Shown here: piece after piece, positions 14,083 through 14,297 of the stretch | Position numbering within the stretch: position 1 is the first letter of the stretch | Layout: every line of letters begins with the position of its first letter | Source of the DNA: JAJDIA01 sp031555145 | GTDB lineage: Bacteria; Bacteroidota; Bacteroidia; Bacteroidales; Tannerellaceae | Assembly: GCA_031555145.1 (NCBI GenBank) | Contig: JAVBUR010000089.1 | Coordinates: 1-14,297 of the forward strand | DNA length: 14,297 bases | Reading direction: 5' to 3' | Made by a program: the position numbers and the translations under genes | The notes under the pieces: generated by a model | What the model saw: the letters and a program-made list of their open reading frames with translations, nothing else | What the model was told of the DNA's origin: nothing | The model's database searches: none

Positions 14083-14147
14083 GTAAGCACTCATTGCTTG
14101 GCTATCGGCGCTTTTTGTGCGCCGATAGCCAAGCAATGAGTGCTTAC
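14083..14147. repeat. Perfect 29-bp inverted repeat
   Basis: Arms 14083-14111 and 14119-14147 are exact reverse complements around a 7-nt centre TTTTTGT. Each arm also holds a small nested dyad (AAGCA/TGCTT with a 5-nt loop), so a two-hairpin fold is possible as an alternative. No run of T follows on either strand, so it is not a standard terminator. It lies 26 bp beyond the rRNA operon terminator. Confidence 0.95.
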
Positions 14148-14173
14148 GCTCCTTCAAATGAGTTGGATAAAAC

Positions 14174-14210
14174 AAAGAAGCCGGTCTCCCTTTCGGAAAA
14201 CCGGCTCTTT
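14174..14210 (-). terminator. rRNA operon terminator
   Basis: Stem AGCCGGT/ACCGGCT (14179-14185 with 14200-14206), extended by AAAG/CTTT past one bulged A, with TCC/GGA inside the loop. On the minus strand it lies 8 bp after the 5S 3' end and runs into TTTGTTTT. Confidence 0.8.
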
Positions 14211-14218
14211 CTTAAAAC

Positions 14219-14297
<79 letters not shown>

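Larger units (their letters stand above)
13778..14173. other. Gene-free repeat block between convergent transcription units
   Basis: About 400 bp after the last plus-strand gene and before the terminator of the minus-strand rRNA operon. It contains the repeats listed separately and I see no credible gene. Short open frames on both strands merely translate the repeats: two of them share the peptide GLTPLATNTIP. No clear terminator for the plus-strand gene at 13238 was seen apart from these hairpins. An 8-bp palindrome CGCATGCG lies at 13801-13808. Confidence 0.75.

Noticed and set aside
14083..14147. Reading the 29-bp palindrome as an insertion-sequence end or terminator
   Set aside because: There is no transposase gene or visible target duplication, and no T run on either strand; listed as an inverted repeat only.
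13696..14175. Short open frames on the minus strand in the repeat block
   Set aside because: They translate the repeats (GLTPLATNTIP appears in two of them) and the palindrome, and one runs antisense into a real gene; no independent coding evidence.

Overview
This window looks like chromosomal DNA of a Bacteroidales bacterium, most likely Parabacteroides or a close relative. Three things point there. Almost every transcription unit is preceded by the Bacteroidetes -7 promoter element TAnnTTTG, 21-48 bp before the start codon. Shine-Dalgarno sequences are weak or absent. The protein families are typical of the group. Genus is inferred from general resemblance only; no search was run.

Layout, left to right. 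(1) 1-3560, minus strand: an export operon, tolC-like outer-membrane protein, then HlyD-type membrane fusion protein, then an ABC-2 permease that runs off the left edge. (2) 3594-4593, minus strand: a single-gene unit for a membrane-anchored coiled-coil protein of unknown function, with its own promoter and terminator. (3) 4689-6306, plus strand: guaA (GMP synthase), transcribed divergently from the coiled-coil gene. (4) 6343-6787, plus strand: a 92-residue basic protein of unknown function with its own promoter and terminator. (5) 6794-9481, minus strand: a tight operon of bifunctional nuclease, CNT nucleoside transporter and rsmE, with 4-bp overlap and 2-bp gap. (6) 9503-10486, minus strand: a lipoprotein with a thioredoxin-like domain, divergent from (7) a nitroreductase at 10534-11283. 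(8) 11290-12216, minus strand: a cation diffusion facilitator with a non-standard metal site, divergent from (9) a Tat-exported aldo/keto reductase (12305-13201) followed by a small protein with a PcrA/UvrD-type Tudor-like module (13238-13777). (10) 13778-14218: about 440 bp without a gene, packed with repeats and hairpins, including a perfect 29-bp inverted repeat. (11) From 14174: the terminator and 3' part of a 5S rRNA gene, the end of an rRNA operon that enters from the right on the minus strand.

Most of the window is ordinary housekeeping and envelope biology. I see no defence system, mobile-element transposase, CRISPR array or biosynthetic cluster. The part least explained by genes is the repeat block between the plus-strand genes and the oppositely oriented rRNA operon. 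Smaller points are the Asp-Asp-Asn-Asp metal site of the CDF transporter, a Gln-to-Met change in the nucleoside-binding motif of the CNT transporter, the export operon with no ATPase in view, and three start codons that the promoter positions move downstream of the longest open frame.
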